From NCBI GenBank assembly GCA_949316235.1, contig OX438757.1, forward strand, positions 18,128,005 to 18,192,004: a stretch of 64,000 nt of DNA. The letters run 5' to 3'. Source of the stretch: Oegoconia quadripuncta (Eukaryota > Arthropoda > Insecta > Lepidoptera > Autostichidae). The notes below the pieces were generated by a model. That model had not been told where the DNA came from. It ran no database searches and saw only the letters and a program-made list of their open reading frames with translations. Shown here piece by piece: positions 43,693 to 54,574 of the stretch; the first letter of the stretch is position 1; the number at the start of each line of letters is the position of its first letter. Both the position numbers and the translations under genes were made by a program.

Positions 43693-44529
43693 TCGTCAAT
43701 TTAAAAATGTATTATTTAAAATATCTTTATAACGAAATGTATGGCGCAAATACCTTACCTACACAATATTAGTAAAAGAAATAAACGATTTTTTATTTAT
43801 ATTTTTTTGATTTGATACCTAGTGATATTTATCCCACATTTCCTGTATCAAGACTCTCGGGGAAGATTCTCACGTTCATTGGGCAGAGAGTTGTCTGCAG
43901 TCATTAGTCAAAAAATCTTTGATTTCTATTTATAATTTCACAACTTGGGTATTTGATGAAACTCGATCCAGTTAAGGTTATGACCGGCAAGATTTTAAAT
44001 TTTAAATTTTTTTTTGGTAAATAACTTATCACCTAACCTTGACCTTAATTTCTATTCGAAGTTCAATGAAACTGAGGTTAAATGTCAAGCGATCCATACC
44101 CCTTAAAATGTCTACCTTCACCAGTCTTGCGAGAAAAGGTCTGTGCATTACAGTGGGATGCTTAAGGATAAGTTCATAGGCTGATTAATAATTTCATATG
44201 CTCCCATACCCTCATAAAATTGTAAGCATCTTTGAAGCCTGTGACATTATGTAATTTGCGTTAGCGTTACGAATATCTACCCATTATCAAAATAATAATA
44301 TTCGTTCAGTCGGTAATTACGATTAAATAAGGTATATAATATATACAAATGCGTCACTCCATATTAACTATTATTCATATAGTTTTTTTAATATAGATAA
44401 TAGACCTGGAACTAAGAAAAATTAGACTGACGTATCTACGTCTACAACTTCGAGAATAGAGTATACACATACTGATGTGTATGAATAAAATGTATCCTAA
44501 GTTATGTGTGATGTCCCTATTAGAAATTT
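43693..44529. other. No recognisable gene or repeat
   Basis: AT-rich; no supported frame. Confidence 0.55.
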
Positions 44530-44703
44530 ATTGATTTGTTTATCCCGCGGGAAATACTGATTTTATCGGAATAAAAAGTATCCTATGTCTTACTCCAGGG
44601 TATATTCTACCTATATACTAAATTTCATCCAAATCAATTCACCAGTTTCGCCATGATTGTCCAACAAACAAACATCCAACTTTTGTGTTTATATTATTAG
44701 TTA
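44530..44703 (-). mobile_element. M1 repeat, first of two adjacent copies
   Basis: TTATCCCGCGGGAAATACTG, GTCTTACTCCAGGGTATATT, CATTCACC-like region, AACAAACATCCAACTTTTG. A second copy starts at 44705. Confidence 0.75.
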
Positions 44704-44704
44704 G

Positions 44705-44928
44705 ACTAGCTTTCTGCTCGCGGATTCGCCAGCGTGGAATAGCTTTATTGAGGATATGATTAATTTGTTTAAATGATAAAAGTATCCTATGTCTTACTCC
44801 AGGGTATATTCTACCTATATACTAAATTTCATCCAAATCCGTTCATCCGTTTCGCCGTGTTGAACAACAATCAAACAAATAAACATCCATACGTTCGCAT
44901 TTATATTGTTAGTCAGATAGATTAGATA
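44705..44928 (-). mobile_element. M1 repeat, second of two adjacent copies
   Basis: ACTAGCTTTCTGCTCGCGG, CCAGCGTGGAATAGC, CTCCAGGGTATATTCTACC, AATAAACATCCATACGTTCG. The two copies share the run CCTATGTCTTACTCCAGGGT. Confidence 0.75.
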
Positions 44929-45285
44929 GCGCTTTCGTGCATGACAGTGCGGATGCCAGATAATGCGCGAGGAAATAAAAATGTAAAAGCTAGGTGCTAA
45001 CACTGGTTAAATCATGCACAGTCACAATTTATGGAGGCAGCCAAGTTCTTCGGGCTTCGGATAAGCTAGTTCATAATGTGTCCGGGAAACATAGTTATTT
45101 TCACTCCACCATACTTATTACTTAACGTATTCTCGTATAATTCACCATTCTTAACCTATCCTTACTTGGAATTTGCTTTATGGGCAGACTTATGCAGTTA
45201 TCTATATTATAGTTGTTGAATGAATAAGCTTTTACGTTGTTATTTATGTTTTGGTTATTATTAAGTACTTACAATTACTTGGTTG

Positions 45286-45358
45286 GCTTGCCTGGGAATC
45301 GAACCCAGACCTCCTAAATTGGGAGACCCCGTCTTTACGCTGAGCCACCGACGCTTTT
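45286..45358 (-). mobile_element. S4 SINE head
   Basis: GGCTTGCCTGGGAATCGAAC, CTCCTAAATTGGGAGAC, GCTGAGCCACCGACGC. Only the tRNA-like head remains. Confidence 0.7.
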
Positions 45359-45679
45359 ATTAGACAATTTTGTCACTTTAATATTGACAAATGGTACCTT
45401 CTATATATCGTAAAATTCTAAGGAACTAACAAAACGAGACATGGTTTACTGTCGACTGGCAGCCACCATCGGTCACCGTTAACGAGACAGCTAGACAGGC
45501 CAGCAATGGACACGGAACAGCTAGAGCTGAGGAAATAAACAACAAGACTTTTTGAAATATTGCCGAAGAACAAAATGTTTTGTCTCTGTTGCGTGGTAGT
45601 TGTTAAAATGTTTAACAACAACAAAGGTGGAAGGACTACAGTGCTATGTTTAATTAATATTAATCTTAGTAATATTAAT

Positions 45680-45738
45680 AATAAATAATTCGGACACTTA
45701 CACCAATCCTCTATTTCGAAACTAAGCAAAGCTTGTTC
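45680..45738 (-). mobile_element. S3 SINE, 3' fragment
   Basis: TTCGGACACTTACACCAATC and CTAAGCAAAGCTTGTTC, directly before an S2 copy. Confidence 0.65.
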
Positions 45739-45744
45739 TATAAT

Positions 45745-45908
45745 AATAAATATCCTTAGACATACACATAGCGCCATCTAGTTCCATAGTAAGCAACTAT
45801 AGGCTTGTGTTGTGGATACCAGATGGTTGATATAGTACATAAATATTTCTTTTTTGTAAATAAATACTTATTATAAATAAAAACATCGATAACTCGGGTA
45901 CACATCGG
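45745..45908 (-). mobile_element. S2 SINE, 3' part, split by S1
   Basis: TAAATATCCTTAGACATACA, GCGCCATCTAGTTCC, ACCAGATGGTTGATA to ACTCGGGTACACAT, reverse complement of S2. The rest is at 46251-46353. Confidence 0.85.
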
Positions 45909-45916
45909 GTACATAA

Positions 45917-46250
45917 CGACTGCCTCCGTGGCTCAATGCAAACAACATTGGGTTTACGATTCGGAGGTCGCGGGTTCGATTCCCAGCGGGGTACATATTT
46001 AGTATTAGGTTTGGTTGGTGGTAGGGCATATTAAATGTCCGCCTGGCTAGCTACCACCATCTTCTCTAAATCTGCCGCCAAGCAGCAATGTTAATGACAT
46101 TGTTGTGTTCCGGTTATCAGAGATAAGATAGCCAGTCCCCCAAATGTATTGGCGTTTCCGGGTCAGTACGCTTCCACCTTCGACCTCATCTTTACTTAAC
46201 ATCAGGTGTGATTGAGGTCAAGTACGAACCCGTCGTGCATAAAAAAAAAA
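45917..46250 (+). mobile_element. S1 SINE, full length, nested in S2
   Basis: Complete S1 from ACTGCCTCCGTGGCTCAATG to an A-tail, lying between the two parts of a minus-strand S2. ACAT flanks it on both sides. Confidence 0.9.
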
Positions 46251-46353
46251 CATGTCCGTATTCATCACACAAACAATATGCCCTTAGCGGGATTCGAACC
46301 CGCAACCTTATGGTATAGTGGTCAGAGTTGCCAACCACTACACCAAACAAGTC
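46251..46353 (-). mobile_element. S2 SINE, tRNA-like head, continuation
   Basis: CATGTCCGTATTCATCACAC, then CGGGATTCGAACCCGCAACC (B-box-like) and the A-box side up to CACCAAACAAGTCGTC. Confidence 0.85.
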
Positions 46354-46415
46354 GTCTATGGATACTAGACATATGTATAGGGATAAACATACATAAATAT
46401 TTATATAAACACGCC

Positions 46416-46612
46416 TGCGTGGAATACCTTTATTGTAGATATGTTTGTAATTTATTTATCCCGCGGGAACTACTCATTTTATCGGGATAAAATATATCCT
46501 ATGTTTTAATCCAGGGTATGTTCTATCTATACACCAAATTTTATCCAAATCTGTTTACCTGCTTCGCCGTGATTGAGCAACAAACAAACAAACACACAAT
46601 TAGCATTTATAA
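46416..46612 (-). mobile_element. M1 repeat, partial
   Basis: GCCTGCGTGGAATACCTTTA, CCCGCGGGAACTACTC, TTTTAATCCAGGGTATGTTC, GATTGAGCAACAAACAAAC. Confidence 0.75.
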
Positions 46613-46631
46613 TAAATGTTCATATTTACAC

Positions 46632-46668
46632 ATTTACACACACACACTACACACACACACACACACCT
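46632..46668. repeat. (AC)n microsatellite
   Basis: Two CA runs separated by TA. Confidence 0.85.
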
Positions 46669-46764
46669 TACGGTAAAAAAACACATCCAGTATATTGCCT
46701 CTTACATAAACTGTGTATACTTACAATAAACCAGTATATACAAAGTTAATCAGTTTTAACAATT

Positions 46765-47012
46765 GAAAGAAAGAAAGAAAGAAAGAAAAATTTATTTAAA
46801 CCCATCTCATGACACAAACAATCAGGTACAAATATTACACAGTCGAGACACATTTTTTTTTTTTTTTTTTTTTTTTTTATTAAAAACTGGATTCGCGTTT
46901 GGCCACAATCTCACCTGATGGAAAGTGACGATGTAGCCGAAGAAGACACATACAAAAAATAACCTTCTGTTTGCCATCTAATTGTCGGTGTCGCAAGGTG
47001 GAGTCAAAAAGG
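46765..47012 (+). repeat. R5 repeat, left half with LINE-C insertion
   Basis: (GAAA)n then AATTTATTTAAACCCATCTC, AATCAGGTACAAATATTAC, a LINE-C tail (46853-46943), then ATTGTCGGTGTCGCAAGGTG. Confidence 0.75.
46853..46943 (-). mobile_element. LINE-C 3' tail inserted in R5
   Basis: T-run, TTAAAAACTGGATTCGCG to AAGTGACGATGTAGCCGA. AGACACAT occurs directly before (46845-46852) and again directly after, an 8-bp target duplication that shows R5 was the host sequence. Confidence 0.8.
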
Positions 47013-47103
47013 TCTCCTGTTGAAGTTCCTCCGACTCCTGCAGCTAACACAGTCCCCTCTATCACCTATAAACCAACCGCACTTACCAAAGGTCTGTATG
47101 TGA

Positions 47104-47279
47104 AGTGTGAGTTTTGTCTCGTTTTTAACTTTACCATCGCGTTCGCGTTTACGAAAAAAGTCCCAATGAAAAAAATCGTTTTGCAAACTATCCGCTAGCG
47201 GCGCTGCACATTTCTCCATACAAATCGTCACGTAAACGTGAACGCGGTAGTAAAGTTAATTTGAAACAAAACTCACACT
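47104..47279. mobile_element. MITE with ~47-bp terminal inverted repeats
   Basis: 176 bp, with ends AGTGTGAGTTTTGT and ACAAAACTCACACT. The arms (47104-47151 and 47232-47279) pair over about 47 bp with roughly 8 mismatches. The central ~80 bp holds GCTAGCGGCGCTGCACATTT. Target duplication not obvious. No coding capacity. Confidence 0.75.
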
Positions 47280-47482
47280 CCGCCCTCTGGTCTCCAGCGA
47301 CAGTGAACATAGAAAATCATTAGGTATATGATAAATCTAAAAATTCTCATGTCGACGGGATGACTAAGCGAATCGTTATTATTCAATAGTGTCGTATCTC
47401 CCCGTTACCCGCGCCCCTGTCCATTTAATAGATCCCGGATGCGTTTTGTTTAACGAGCAGTCGTAATTATTATTATTATTGC

Positions 47483-47521
47483 ATGCTCGTTTGCCGCCCT
47501 CTCATATAAAAAAAAAAAAAC
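47483..47521 (+). mobile_element. LINE-B extreme 3' end
   Basis: Only GCATGCTCGTTTGCCGCCCT, CTCATATAAAA and the A-tail remain, after an (ATT)n run. Confidence 0.6.
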
Positions 47522-47752
47522 AAATCCACTCGCAAATTTCTTTAGCCGAAATCCGCAACACGTACTGTTTGAAAAACAGTCTGAGTATCAGAGCAGATGC
47601 GATTAAATTGGAAAACATTCACTCAATTTCCTGGGCGAAAGGGGATCCCGCTCCCGTGAGTCCGCGGTACCGTCCGCAAATAAAATAATCGCCAAATGAT
47701 TTGGGAATAGTTAGACACTTTTACCCATGAATCTGGCTAATGGAATCTACAT

Positions 47753-48048
47753 CATCCTGTAAACGTCCCACTGCAGGGATATAGGCTTTCCCTCGTATAA
47801 TGAGGGAGTATGGGCCATAGTCCGCCACGCTGGCCCAATGCGGGTTGGGGACTTCACATGCCTTTGAATTTTTATTTCTCAGCCATGCAGGTTTCCTCAC
47901 GATGTTTTCCTTCACCGTTTAAGAGTAGTCGGATAAATGCACTTAAGTAATTAAATTATATTTAAAACTCATTGGTATATGGCCTGCCTGGGAATCGAAC
48001 CCGGACCACGCAAATTGGGAGGCTGCGCCTTAACCGTTGAGTCACCTA
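47753..48048 (-). mobile_element. S4 SINE, full length
   Basis: CATCCTGTAAACGTCCCACT to CTTAACCGTTGAGTCACC; complete body. Confidence 0.85.
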
Positions 48049-48071
48049 TCTTATCATGGATGCTTGGAATC

Positions 48072-48292
48072 TATGCATACAAACATAATGTCACGCCTGT
48101 TTCCCGTAGGGGTAGGCAGAGACCACAGATTTCCACTTGCTACGATCCTGACACCTCGTTTGCTTCATTCACTCTCATAAGGTTGTTCATACATGCTCGT
48201 CGGTTTAGGGTACCCTTGACTTGGCCTTTCTTTAAAGACGTCCTCGATTTGATCATGGTATACGTTCGCCGTGGTCTTCCCCTACCAAATGG
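48072..48292 (-). mobile_element. RTE-like LINE fragment (ORF2 C-terminus)
   Basis: Minus-strand copy of 43260-43450: GTTTCCCGTAGGGGTAGGCA, TTCCACTTGCTACGATCC, TTGACTTGGCCTTTC, CGCCGTGGTCTTCCCCTACC. The reading frame carries substitutions and truncates at 48292. Confidence 0.8.
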
Positions 48293-48497
48293 AAAATAAT
48301 GGCATCTACCGAGAAAGAAATTTAAGACCGGATCTAATGAGAAACAATATTCACTAGCTCCGTTATAGATCAGCCCCCGTAGCATGACATTGTTTGTAGT
48401 GCACGACGCAATGTATATAAAGATATAAAAAGTGACACTGTGCCTAAATCATTTAAGACTAAAATAAAAAAGTTCCTGTTAGAAAAGTTTAAGGCTG

Positions 48498-48980
48498 GGG
48501 CACCTCAGTACCAGCTTCTTCCTTTTGACCGCGTTCAACGTCGCGCAGTCCGAATTGTCGGCCAAGAGAGTCTCACCGACCGACTGGATCCCCTGGCGTT
48601 GCGAAGAGACGTCGCGTCCCTCTGCATTCTCTATCGCATATTTCATGGGGAGTGTTCTGAAGAACTGTTCGAGCTAATACCCGCTGCTCAATTTAACCGA
48701 TACACTTCTCGGAGAAAATTAAATTTCCATCCACATCACCTGGATGAGTGGAAGTCTACCACTGTACGTTTCTCAAGAAACTTCTTACCACGTACGACCA
48801 TCCTGTGGAACGGACTTCCGGCAGCGGTGTTCCCGAACGAGTACGCCATTGGAACCTTCAAGAAACGAGCCTACACCTTCCTCAAAGGCCGGCAACGCAT
48901 CTGTGACACTTTTGATGTTTCCATCAGGTGACCCGCATGCTCGTTTGCCGCTCTCTCATATAAAAAAAAAAAAAAAAAAC
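48498..48980 (+). mobile_element. LINE-B fragment with ORF2 C-terminus
   Basis: Longest LINE-B copy. The frame to 48931 reads ...AGAPQYQLLPFDRVQRRAVRIVG...[16 protein letters not shown]...[36 protein letters not shown], the C-terminus of a LINE ORF2 after the RT. A deletion of about 40 bp near 48922, relative to 10620-10660, removes the usual TGCGGGTGTCCATGGGCGGC stretch. The 3' tail is ...TCTCATATAAAA. The preceding 48440-48497 is open in the same frame but looks like a different LINE piece. The element is dead: no RT core. Confidence 0.85.
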
Positions 48981-49199
48981 ATAATGTTTATGTTGTATTA
49001 TTCTACTCTTTGTGTTTATGTTCCATTTGCCATGCATACTCGTAATACTGTGAAATTCACAAAAGTTTAAATAATGTGTTACAGTTACATTGTAAGAATA
49101 TTAAAATCAAGGGAGTATATTTTCTGCCCATAAACTATTTATAGTTTGTGGTGACGCCATCTATTAGTAATTAAATGTATTGATCATTATTTCTCTAAT

Positions 49200-49740
49200 G
49201 TCTCACGTTTCCATTCCTTATCCCTTTCTAACGTGCACATAACGCGCCGTGAGTAAAGTGAACGGCAATATTACAATGGCGCATCGATCGCGCCAATCAT
49301 AAATCGGCAATCGAAGAAGGCTTCCCGTCACTACAAATTTTGCATTGCGCAAGTAACTGTCCCAAAAATTTGGATATAAGCAATTGTGCTAAATCCTCGC
49401 GTTTCCGCTTTCTTTTATGGTCGTGCCTTTTTTGACTGACCCTCGTGAGGGTCTCTGAGGAATTGAGAAAACAGGAGCTCCTGTGGTGACTTTAGTGCTG
49501 AGTGGGGTGATCCAGGGCCTGTCTGGGTGAGCTGGACTGTCTGCAGGCTTGGACGCTGATCGAGGTTTGTGCACGTTCATCTCCCTAGTTCCCTAACCCT
49601 AATTTTTCTATTTTATTTTATTTAATTTTTCTATACCCGCCGGGGGTTGGAAGACCAATTGGCGTGATCAGTTTGGTAGAAGTGTGTGAAACATGTAACA
49701 CTAAAAGAAACTCAAAATAAACGTTTTATTTATTATTTTA
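49200..49740. other. Unclassified, moderately GC-rich segment
   Basis: Contains GACCCTCGTGAGGGTC and CCCGCCGGGGGTTGG and a 63-codon minus frame (49389-49580) rich in Pro/Ser/Lys. It differs in composition from its flanks and may be a retroelement 3' region; no family recognised. Confidence 0.35.
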
Positions 49741-50604
49741 TTATTATTTTAACATGAGATTGGGATAGTTGTATATTTCATCCAAGTCATACTCATCATG
49801 ACAAATATTATCTCACGCGACATAAACGTTTATCGCGTCTGTCACGCTACAAGTGCTAGATTAGTGAGATTGAAAGAAATTGACACACACTTCATTCTTA
49901 AGAAACGGGTAATTCAATAAATTGTTATGAGAATTGGAAGCTCTATGGAAGGTTTCTAAGCCCGTTCTAATAAAAAATAGTAGTTGGAATTCTATGCCTA
50001 TACTCCCACCCAAAGAGAAAAAAATTATTTTCGCAAATACAGACTAAATATCTTTTTTTTCTTTTTTTTTATGGATAACTGGCTATATGCTATATATGGA
50101 TATCATAGCTAACATAACATGGCGCACATTATTGGATGCGGAATTTAATAGAGAACAAGTTCAAACACAGTCCAAAGGAATTGGAACTCTATAATCATTA
50201 CAATTGAGAGTTGAAAGTCGGGTGTCCGTGGGCACCGATCGGTGTCCGCGAGTGTTGTCGGTATAAAAATTGTTTGGCACCGATCGGTGTCCGCGTCCGC
50301 CTAAAGGTTTAGATAATTTAAGTAACTCATTTGTGTTCTTCGAGGAAGCCATTTTTATAAGAGCGTGACAATTTTTTTTTGATTTTTTTTTATTTATTAG
50401 GGACAATAAACAGTTTTGCAGTGTAATAACTTACAACATTTTTAACAAACAAGTATGGATGATTGCAAAACCAGCAGCATTATCCACAAGTTACTAACAA
50501 CTCAGTACAAAACTAAAGGAATAACTAAACTAAAACTAAAATAAACAAACAAAATATTGGACAAACAAATTGGAAGAGTGCTGGTGATTATTTGCTTTTT
50601 TCAT

Positions 50605-50758
50605 CATCAACAGCCTTACACGTATCCACTGTTTAGGCATAGTCTCCTCTCACTGGGAGAGGGCCATAATCTGCTACGCAGGCCCAGTGCGGATTAGTGA
50701 ATTTGTGTCAGAGTAGTGACTAGAATCAGTGTTTTTAAGCTGCTTCAATTAACTGTAC
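50605..50758. repeat. R7 dispersed repeat, second copy
   Basis: CAACAGCCTTACACGTATCC, CTCACTGGGAGAGGGCC, CATAATCTGCTACGCAGGCC, TTTTTAAGCTGCTTC. Confidence 0.55.
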
Positions 50759-51332
50759 ATACAATTTAACGTGAGGGCACGCTTATGTATTCTTTATTGC
50801 ATAAGAAATACAAACAGATTACATTCAGAAAATATGAACAAATGTGAGCCTAAAGAAAATCTCTTCCAGACACCCAACTGCAGGTTATGGGAGGGGAAAC
50901 AAATAAAATGCAGAACAAAAAAATTATATACGTAGTAAATAATAGACACCTATGATACAAATACATTTAATAATAAACTACTTAAAGTATTATAAACAAA
51001 TAACAAATATATATAAATTAACTATTAAATCAAATAATATATACCTAATTAAACTCATAACCAATGATAGAGAAAGATGGTGCTCCAAACATGTTCTTAA
51101 ACACAGGCACGGAATGACTGTGGAGAAATGCTTTACTGTTGGCCACACTCTGGTCCTCAAGAATTTGATGTGTTTGCCATCGACTCGCTAAGAAGAAGAT
51201 GTTAAGAGATCACTGTATCGGATGGATAGATAAGTATAGGTATATTAAATTTTACTTTTTGCAGACGGCCCACAAGTTAGCATAGAAACAGAATAAGAAT
51301 AGAGAACGTGGATAGAGCTCTAATCTTCTAAC

Positions 51333-51445
51333 TAGTAAATGCGAAAGTTTGGATGTTTTGTTTGTTGCTCAATCACAGCGAAACGAATGAACGGATTTGG
51401 ATGAAATTTGGTATATAGGTGGAACATACCCTGGATAGACATAAT
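51333..51445 (+). mobile_element. M1 repeat, left part, split by a 664-bp element
   Basis: CTAGTAAATGCGAAAGTTTG, TTGTTTGTTGCTCAATCAC, GGAACATACCCTGGATAGAC; resumes at 52128. Confidence 0.8.
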
Positions 51446-51454
51446 ATACTTTTA

Positions 51455-52118
51455 GAGGAATTATAAAACAAGCGAATAAAAAAAAACTTTGCGACTGATG
51501 ATGACATACTGTTTTAATAACTTGAGCGGTATGTATTTCAGTAAGCGAATAATTAACTTAACTAACGACGAATATTGATTAATAATAAAATCCAGAACGA
51601 GCTTACAAAAAGTGGGTTGTGATTAATCCATTTCAGATATAAAAAAATTATTTCAGTGACTACATTACTAAGTGAGTGACTACATTACTAAGTGAGCGAC
51701 TGGATATACAAAGAGGGCAACTAAAGCATAACTGCACCCCGACATGGTTAGGTTAGGTTCGAAGGGTATGGCGCAAGCGAGCCGGACGAGTGCGAGTGAA
51801 GCGAGCACGGGAGTTCTTGGCACCCCGACATGGATAGGTTAGGCTCGCTCTGCTCGCCCGGCTCGCTTCCGCCATACCCTTCGTGTTAGGTTGACATGTA
51901 AGAATTACATTTGCCAAATATTGAAAAAAATACAGGACGTAACGTTGACACTCAAACAAATATTAGGTCGCTCCAATATTATGAAGCTTCTCATTTTGTT
52001 TTTTAAGTAACTCAAATTAATGTAATACTATAACTATAACTTAGTAATACTATAACCTAAATTAATTAATTTTGAAACTTCAAAATGTAATTTACAGTCA
52101 CTCGTTTTATTGCTACCC
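51455..52118. mobile_element. 664-bp insertion in M1 with 9-bp target duplication
   Basis: ATACTTTTA at 51446-51454 recurs at 52119-52127, and M1 sequence continues on both sides, so the segment is an insertion. The ends (GAGGAATTATAAAACAAGCG and, reversed, GGGTAGCAATAAAACGAGTG) share 13-14 of 21 positions, consistent with worn terminal inverted repeats. A 9-bp duplication fits Mutator-like (MULE) DNA transposons, 8 bp hAT/P. No transposase frame. Its centre holds a long inverted repeat (51750-51888). Confidence 0.6.
51740..51895. repeat. Long imperfect inverted repeat, GC-rich
   Basis: Left arm starting CGAAGGGTATGGCGCAAGCG (51759) pairs with the right arm ending CGCTTCCGCCATACCCTTCG (51883) over about 40 bp with few mismatches. 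The direct repeat CACCCCGACATGG followed by TAGGTTAGG occurs at about 51735 and 51821. The GC content is far above the flanks. Confidence 0.75.
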
Positions 52119-52127
52119 ATACTTTTA

Positions 52128-52216
52128 TACTGATAAAGTGAGTAATTCCCGCGGGATAAACGAATTTCCGCTATAAAGTTATTCCGCACGGGCAAAGCAG
52201 CGGGCGGAAAGCTAGT
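52128..52216 (+). mobile_element. M1 repeat, right part
   Basis: TGATAAAGTGAGTAATTCCC, GGGATAAACGAATTTCCG, TTATTCCGCACGGG, GCGGGCGGAAAGCTAGT. Confidence 0.8.
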
Positions 52217-52667
52217 TTCAATATCTTATTTTAAGATTGGTGATGTTTTTGCTATCGCTACCTAGGCGAGCACGTCGCAACGCCCGCTGACTGCAGTCTG
52301 ACAAATCCACCGCGGTGAGTGGCCGGCAGTAAGACGTATATTTGCTGACGCTACCTTATCCGCAATCTATGGTAGATGCAGCCATTTTAAATTGCTAAGC
52401 GCTTCTGTCCTTTGCGATTTTGAGTAAGTACGTACGTTGGTCCACCTGTACCCAAATCTTTTCAACATCTTTTCTACCTCGGGGGTTACGTCACTAGGCT
52501 TAGGGCCAGCAGCTGTAGTACTACGTAAAAATTTAGTATGCAATCGCTAATAAAAATGCCGTCCAGCTCGCTTGCGTTATATCGGTAAACTGGGTACGAC
52601 GTAACACCCTAGAAGTAAATTGTGGTAATTCGACACTTTTAGGTATCCATTAAACGTTTATCCTCTT

Positions 52668-52706
52668 ATCCTTGCTTCTACCCCAACGGGAAACAGGTGT
52701 GAGCAT
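52668..52706 (+). mobile_element. RTE-like LINE extreme 3' end
   Basis: TACCCCAACGGGAAACAGGT and GTGAGCATATATAT match the last codons and tail of 43110-43470. Nothing else of the element remains. Confidence 0.5.
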
Positions 52707-52713
52707 ATATATA

Positions 52714-53428
52714 CAAAGTGAAAGTCAAAAAACATTTATTTCGTAGGATAAAGATTATCACTTGAAAACGTCACATTTTTTATCTTATTATTAAAATTAT
52801 TGACATTATTGCTCATTCGTAAAGCAGATTCCCCAGAGAAGAACGAGCAAGAAACTCAAGGGTTGCTCTTTTAAATAAGTTTGGGTTACAATTATATTAT
52901 ATTGTATAATTAGGCTGAATATCGCCGAGCGATCTATGTCCATGCTTGCTCCAGATAGTCAGAAATTTTATAATAGCCTTTGGTAAATAATGTCTGTTTT
53001 ATGATGGTTTTGAATTTATTTAAAGGTAAGTTTTGAATGTCCACTGGAACCTTATTATAAAAGCGTATACATTGCCCCGTAAATGACTTAGTGACTTTGT
53101 GTAAACGGCTGGCATGAACAGCAAGTTTATTTTTATATCTGGTATTAACATTATGTATATCACTATTTTTCTTAAACGATTCTATATTTTTTCTTACATA
53201 CATTTAGTTTTCGTAAATATATTGCGATGCTAACGTTAATATATTAATTTCTTTAAATTTATTCCTAAGAGACACTCTGGGGCCCAGTTTGTAAATCGCG
53301 TGAACCGCTCGTTTCTGCAAAACAAAGATACAATTTATGTCCGCGGCATTTCCCCACAACAGAATGCCGTAGGTCAGTATACTATGGAAACAACTGAAAT
53401 AGACCAGCCTCGCGGTATCCACATATAT
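52714..53428 (-). mobile_element. LINE-A (Jockey/CR1-like) 3' fragment with ORF2 C-terminus
   Basis: On the minus strand two contiguous open pieces (53428-53207 and 53203-52934) are separated by one TAA at 53204-53206. They read YFSCFHSILTYGILLWGNA... and RYKNKLAVHASRLHKVTKSF...KGYYKISDYL, the end of a Jockey/CR1-like ORF2 after the RT. The 3' UTR (52933-52714) ends in CTTTGACTTTC-like repeats and is the prototype for LINE-A tails elsewhere in the window. The 5' side is cut at an S2 SINE. Confidence 0.85.
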
Positions 53429-53429
53429 A

Positions 53430-53690
53430 ATAAATATCCTTAGACACACACACAGCGCCATCTAGTTCCACAGTAAGCAACTATAGGCTTGTGTTGTGGA
53501 TACTAGATGGTTGATATACTATATAAATATATATTTTTTGTAAATAAATGCTTATTATAAATGAAAACATTCATAACTCGGGTACACATGTCCGTCATCA
53601 CACAAACATATGCCCATAGTGGGATTCGAACCCGCAACCTTTTGGTATAGTGGTCAGAGTTGCTAACCACTACACCAAACAGGTCGTCAT
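53430..53690 (-). mobile_element. S2 SINE, full length
   Basis: TAAATATCCTTAGACACACA to CTACACCAAACAGGTCGTC; abuts the 5' end of the LINE-A fragment. Confidence 0.85.
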
Positions 53691-54437
53691 ACTTACTATA
53701 CTAATGTACATTTGCTAATAACTTCTATTTGACTTACATTTTTTTTTACAGTATAACTACTCATACGGTATGAAGACTTTTCTTTCTCTTCTTCTTTCTT
53801 TCTTTAAAAATAAGTATACTCTAATAGTCACCCTTGATAATAAACAATAGTGGGTATACCTACTTTATAATGTACCTACTTACCTACTGAAAGCTAAGCT
53901 GTTCGTGCAAAGTAAGGTTTTAAGATGGTATTATACAATCCGACTTTTCAATGTCGGGCACTAAATCGAATCCAATTCAATCTAACTGGATAACCAAGTA
54001 CCAAAGAAAGGAAAGTTATTCTATTTGCACCAATTTCGGAGTGCCTGAATAAAAGTTACGAGCAATATATGTGTTATTGACATTATTGCCTCAACTTATT
54101 CGCAAGGCGTTGAAAATTGAGGCGAACTCTTCATTTTTTTTTCTCATTATTCTTAAATGAACTTTAGGGTTGTGAAAATTTAGAAAATTAAATATATAAA
54201 TTGTTTTAGATGTGTGCAGTCGGTCAAACAGTAAATAAATTTTATTTCGGGATTTAGGTATTTCGGTATTCGGATAGAGGTAGAGACGGCAACATAGTTA
54301 TTTATACAAGGCTCTTTTACACGATTGATGTTAGCGTGATGCCTATTCATATACTATATATATCGTTTTAGAGGATTGCATATTAAATAGCCAGTATGCT
54401 ATTGGTTATGTAATATAGCCCTGTATGATTAATTTAA
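53691..54437. other. No recognisable gene or repeat
   Basis: AT-rich flank left of the split S2 and Gypsy element. Confidence 0.55.
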
Positions 54438-54574
54438 CCACCTGTTTGGTGTAGTGGTTACAAACACCAACTGCTATACTGAAGGTCGCGGGTTCGTAAC
54501 CGCCTGGGGGCAAATGTTTGTATGACGAATACGGACATGTGTACTCGAGTTAGGGGTGTTTTTCATTTATATGT
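54438..54574 (+). mobile_element. S2 SINE, tRNA-like 5' half, split by the Gypsy element
   Basis: Starts CCTGTTTGGTGTAGTGGTTA (A-box-like) and carries a B-box-like GCGGGTTCG. It stops at ...CATTTATATGT exactly at the LTR edge. The remainder resumes at 62111. Compared with the S2 copy at 21304-21600 the two halves join into one uninterrupted SINE, apart from the 4-bp duplication. Confidence 0.85.
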
